From Tetrahymena thermophila SB210 (lineage: Eukaryota > Ciliophora > Oligohymenophorea > Hymenostomatida > Tetrahymenidae): DNA of 64,000 nucleotides. The notes beneath the pieces are model-generated. The model did not search any database. It had not been told where the DNA came from and saw only the letters and a list, made by a program, of their open reading frames with translations. This document shows positions 62,933-64,000 of this stretch, piece by piece (the first letter of the stretch is position 1; the number at the start of each line of letters is the position of its first letter). Made by a program: the position numbers and the translations under genes. The DNA is taken from assembly GCF_000189635.1 (NCBI RefSeq), contig NW_002476452.1, positions 62,001 through 126,000 of the forward strand. Direction: 5' to 3'.

Positions 62933-64000
62933 TCAAAAAAAAAAATATTTTTTCCATTATTGAAAAATAACTAATCTTTTTAGTTTAAAACATTTACTCT
63001 TTAGTTTCAATTCTTGTGATTCATTTAATTAATTAGCACTGTAGAAAAATTAATTTAAAAATAATTATTTAAATTAAGAGAAAAAAATGAAAAATTGTAT
63101 TAAGAATAAAATAAGTCAAATAATAAGTTAATAAATAAATTAAATAATTTATTGCTTTAAATTTATTTTTATATTAAAACTATCACAATTTAAAATAAAT
63201 TACTACAGCTCAAGGATCAAAAAATTTAGATTAGAGTAAATTGTTAAAGCAGAGCCTAAGTGTTATGCACCTATTGGGCCAATTTAATTTTCACTTTTAA
63301 ATATTAAAAAAAATATATTAATTGATTAGTTATTTAGCTTGAAAGAAAAAAGGAAGAAAAAAATGAGATAATAAGAAATTAATAATCAAAGTAAAAATTG
63401 AAAAATGAGTTAAATTAACAGAGAAAAAATTATTTTTAGAATAAAAAAGCATATTAATCAAATTAGTAGCTGATTAATAAATAAATTAAAAGAGTTGATT
63501 GGTTTTCAAATTCATTTTTATATTAAGAAATATCATAATTTATGACAAAAAAACTGTTTATACCTAATATCTAGTTTCAAATTTGTGAGAATATTGCAGT
63601 TTGCTAAAGCAAAGCCTAAGCCTGATATACCTTCATCACCAATTTAATTTTTACTTTTTAAATATTGATGATAATATATCATTAATTAGTAATTTAGAAG
63701 GAAAAGATAAAGAATAGATGTAAAATAATAAGAAATCAATTAATAAATAATCAATCAAAGCAAAAGTTAAAAACTTTGTTGAATTTAGAGAAATTAAAAG
63801 TGCAAACAGAATAAAAAAGTTAATAAACATATAAATAAATTAAAAGAGAGAGTTTTATTATTTCAAATTTATTTATATATTTAAAAATATCATAATAAAA
63901 AATAAAAAATTTACTGAAGATAAAGTTTCAAATTTGAGAGATTAGTGCACTTTGCTAAACTTTAACCTAAGCTTGATGCACCTTCGCCACAAATTTAACA
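62933..64000 (-). CDS. Modular LRR gene, 3' part, continues past the window
   Basis: Four exons are visible on the minus strand: a partial one from the window edge to 63915, then 63653-63564 (exactly 90 nt), 63293-63207 (87 nt) and a terminal exon 63038-62933 ending in TGA. All internal boundaries are phase 2. Each internal exon is one LRR (for example NQIGDEGISGLGFALANCN, NQIGPIGAQHLGSALTIY), and the terminal exon is basic (ELKLKSKCFKLKR). This is the same organisation as the gene at 28-31 kb, down to the 90-nt unit and a basic last exon. Introns here are long (about 170-265 nt). The DNA-level similarity of the exons shows up as a repeat spaced about 350-360 bp. The 5' part lies outside the window. 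Confidence 0.85.

Noticed and set aside
63207-64000. A ~350-360-bp tandem DNA repeat or ncRNA array at the right edge
   Set aside because: First noticed as a plain repeat, but the conserved parts are LRR exons on the minus strand separated by long introns.

Overview
The window reads as macronuclear-type DNA of an oligohymenophorean ciliate, most likely Tetrahymena or a close relative. It is extremely AT-rich. Long reading frames appear only when TAA and TAG are read as Gln, and every convincing gene ends at TGA. Introns are short, AT-rich and GT..AG. The one tRNA gene is tRNA-Trp with anticodon CCA, which fits UGA being the stop. All gene models below were built by hand with that code; a standard-code translation breaks most of them.

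Layout. 0-5.9 kb: a weak ORF, a secreted-protein gene on the minus strand, tRNA-Trp, a small two-exon minus-strand gene, and a divergent intronless leucine-rich-repeat (LRR) gene. 7.3-18.3 kb: a multi-exon coiled-coil gene, a DUF4097/FAM185A-like protein, an unknown 394-aa protein, a COPI-associated/Tvp15-like membrane protein, a small Cys-rich protein and a vWA-like protein. 19.9-26.4 kb: a Gln/Asn/Ser-rich 832-aa protein, a seven-exon 700-aa protein and a small secreted Cys-rich protein. 27.2-32 kb: a plus-strand gene or 5' gene part of uncertain structure, followed by a striking LRR gene in which each exon is one repeat, mostly exactly 90 nt, with every intron in phase 2; decayed LRR exons lie just beyond it. 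32.4-41.6 kb: a nine-exon Gln/Asn-rich gene and, convergent to it, an hnRNP U-like gene (SPRY domain, P-loop kinase-like domain, poly-Gln tails). 41.6-45.8 kb: about 4.2 kb with no supported gene. 45.8-46.5 kb: a class I SAM-dependent methyltransferase. 47.4-61.9 kb: a tandem array of four two-exon paralogues encoding about 606-609-aa membrane proteins, with their flanks duplicated too, plus gene remnants in and after the array. 62.9-64 kb: the 3' end of a second modular LRR gene on the minus strand, running off the window.

No operon-like logic is expected or seen. The coherent themes are expansion of LRR and membrane-protein families by tandem and exon duplication, and several low-complexity Gln/Asn-rich proteins. 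Exon boundaries that keep frame and phase over several exons are well supported; the 3' end of the coiled-coil gene, the 5' end of the modular LRR gene and one intron of the secreted-protein gene are not resolved.
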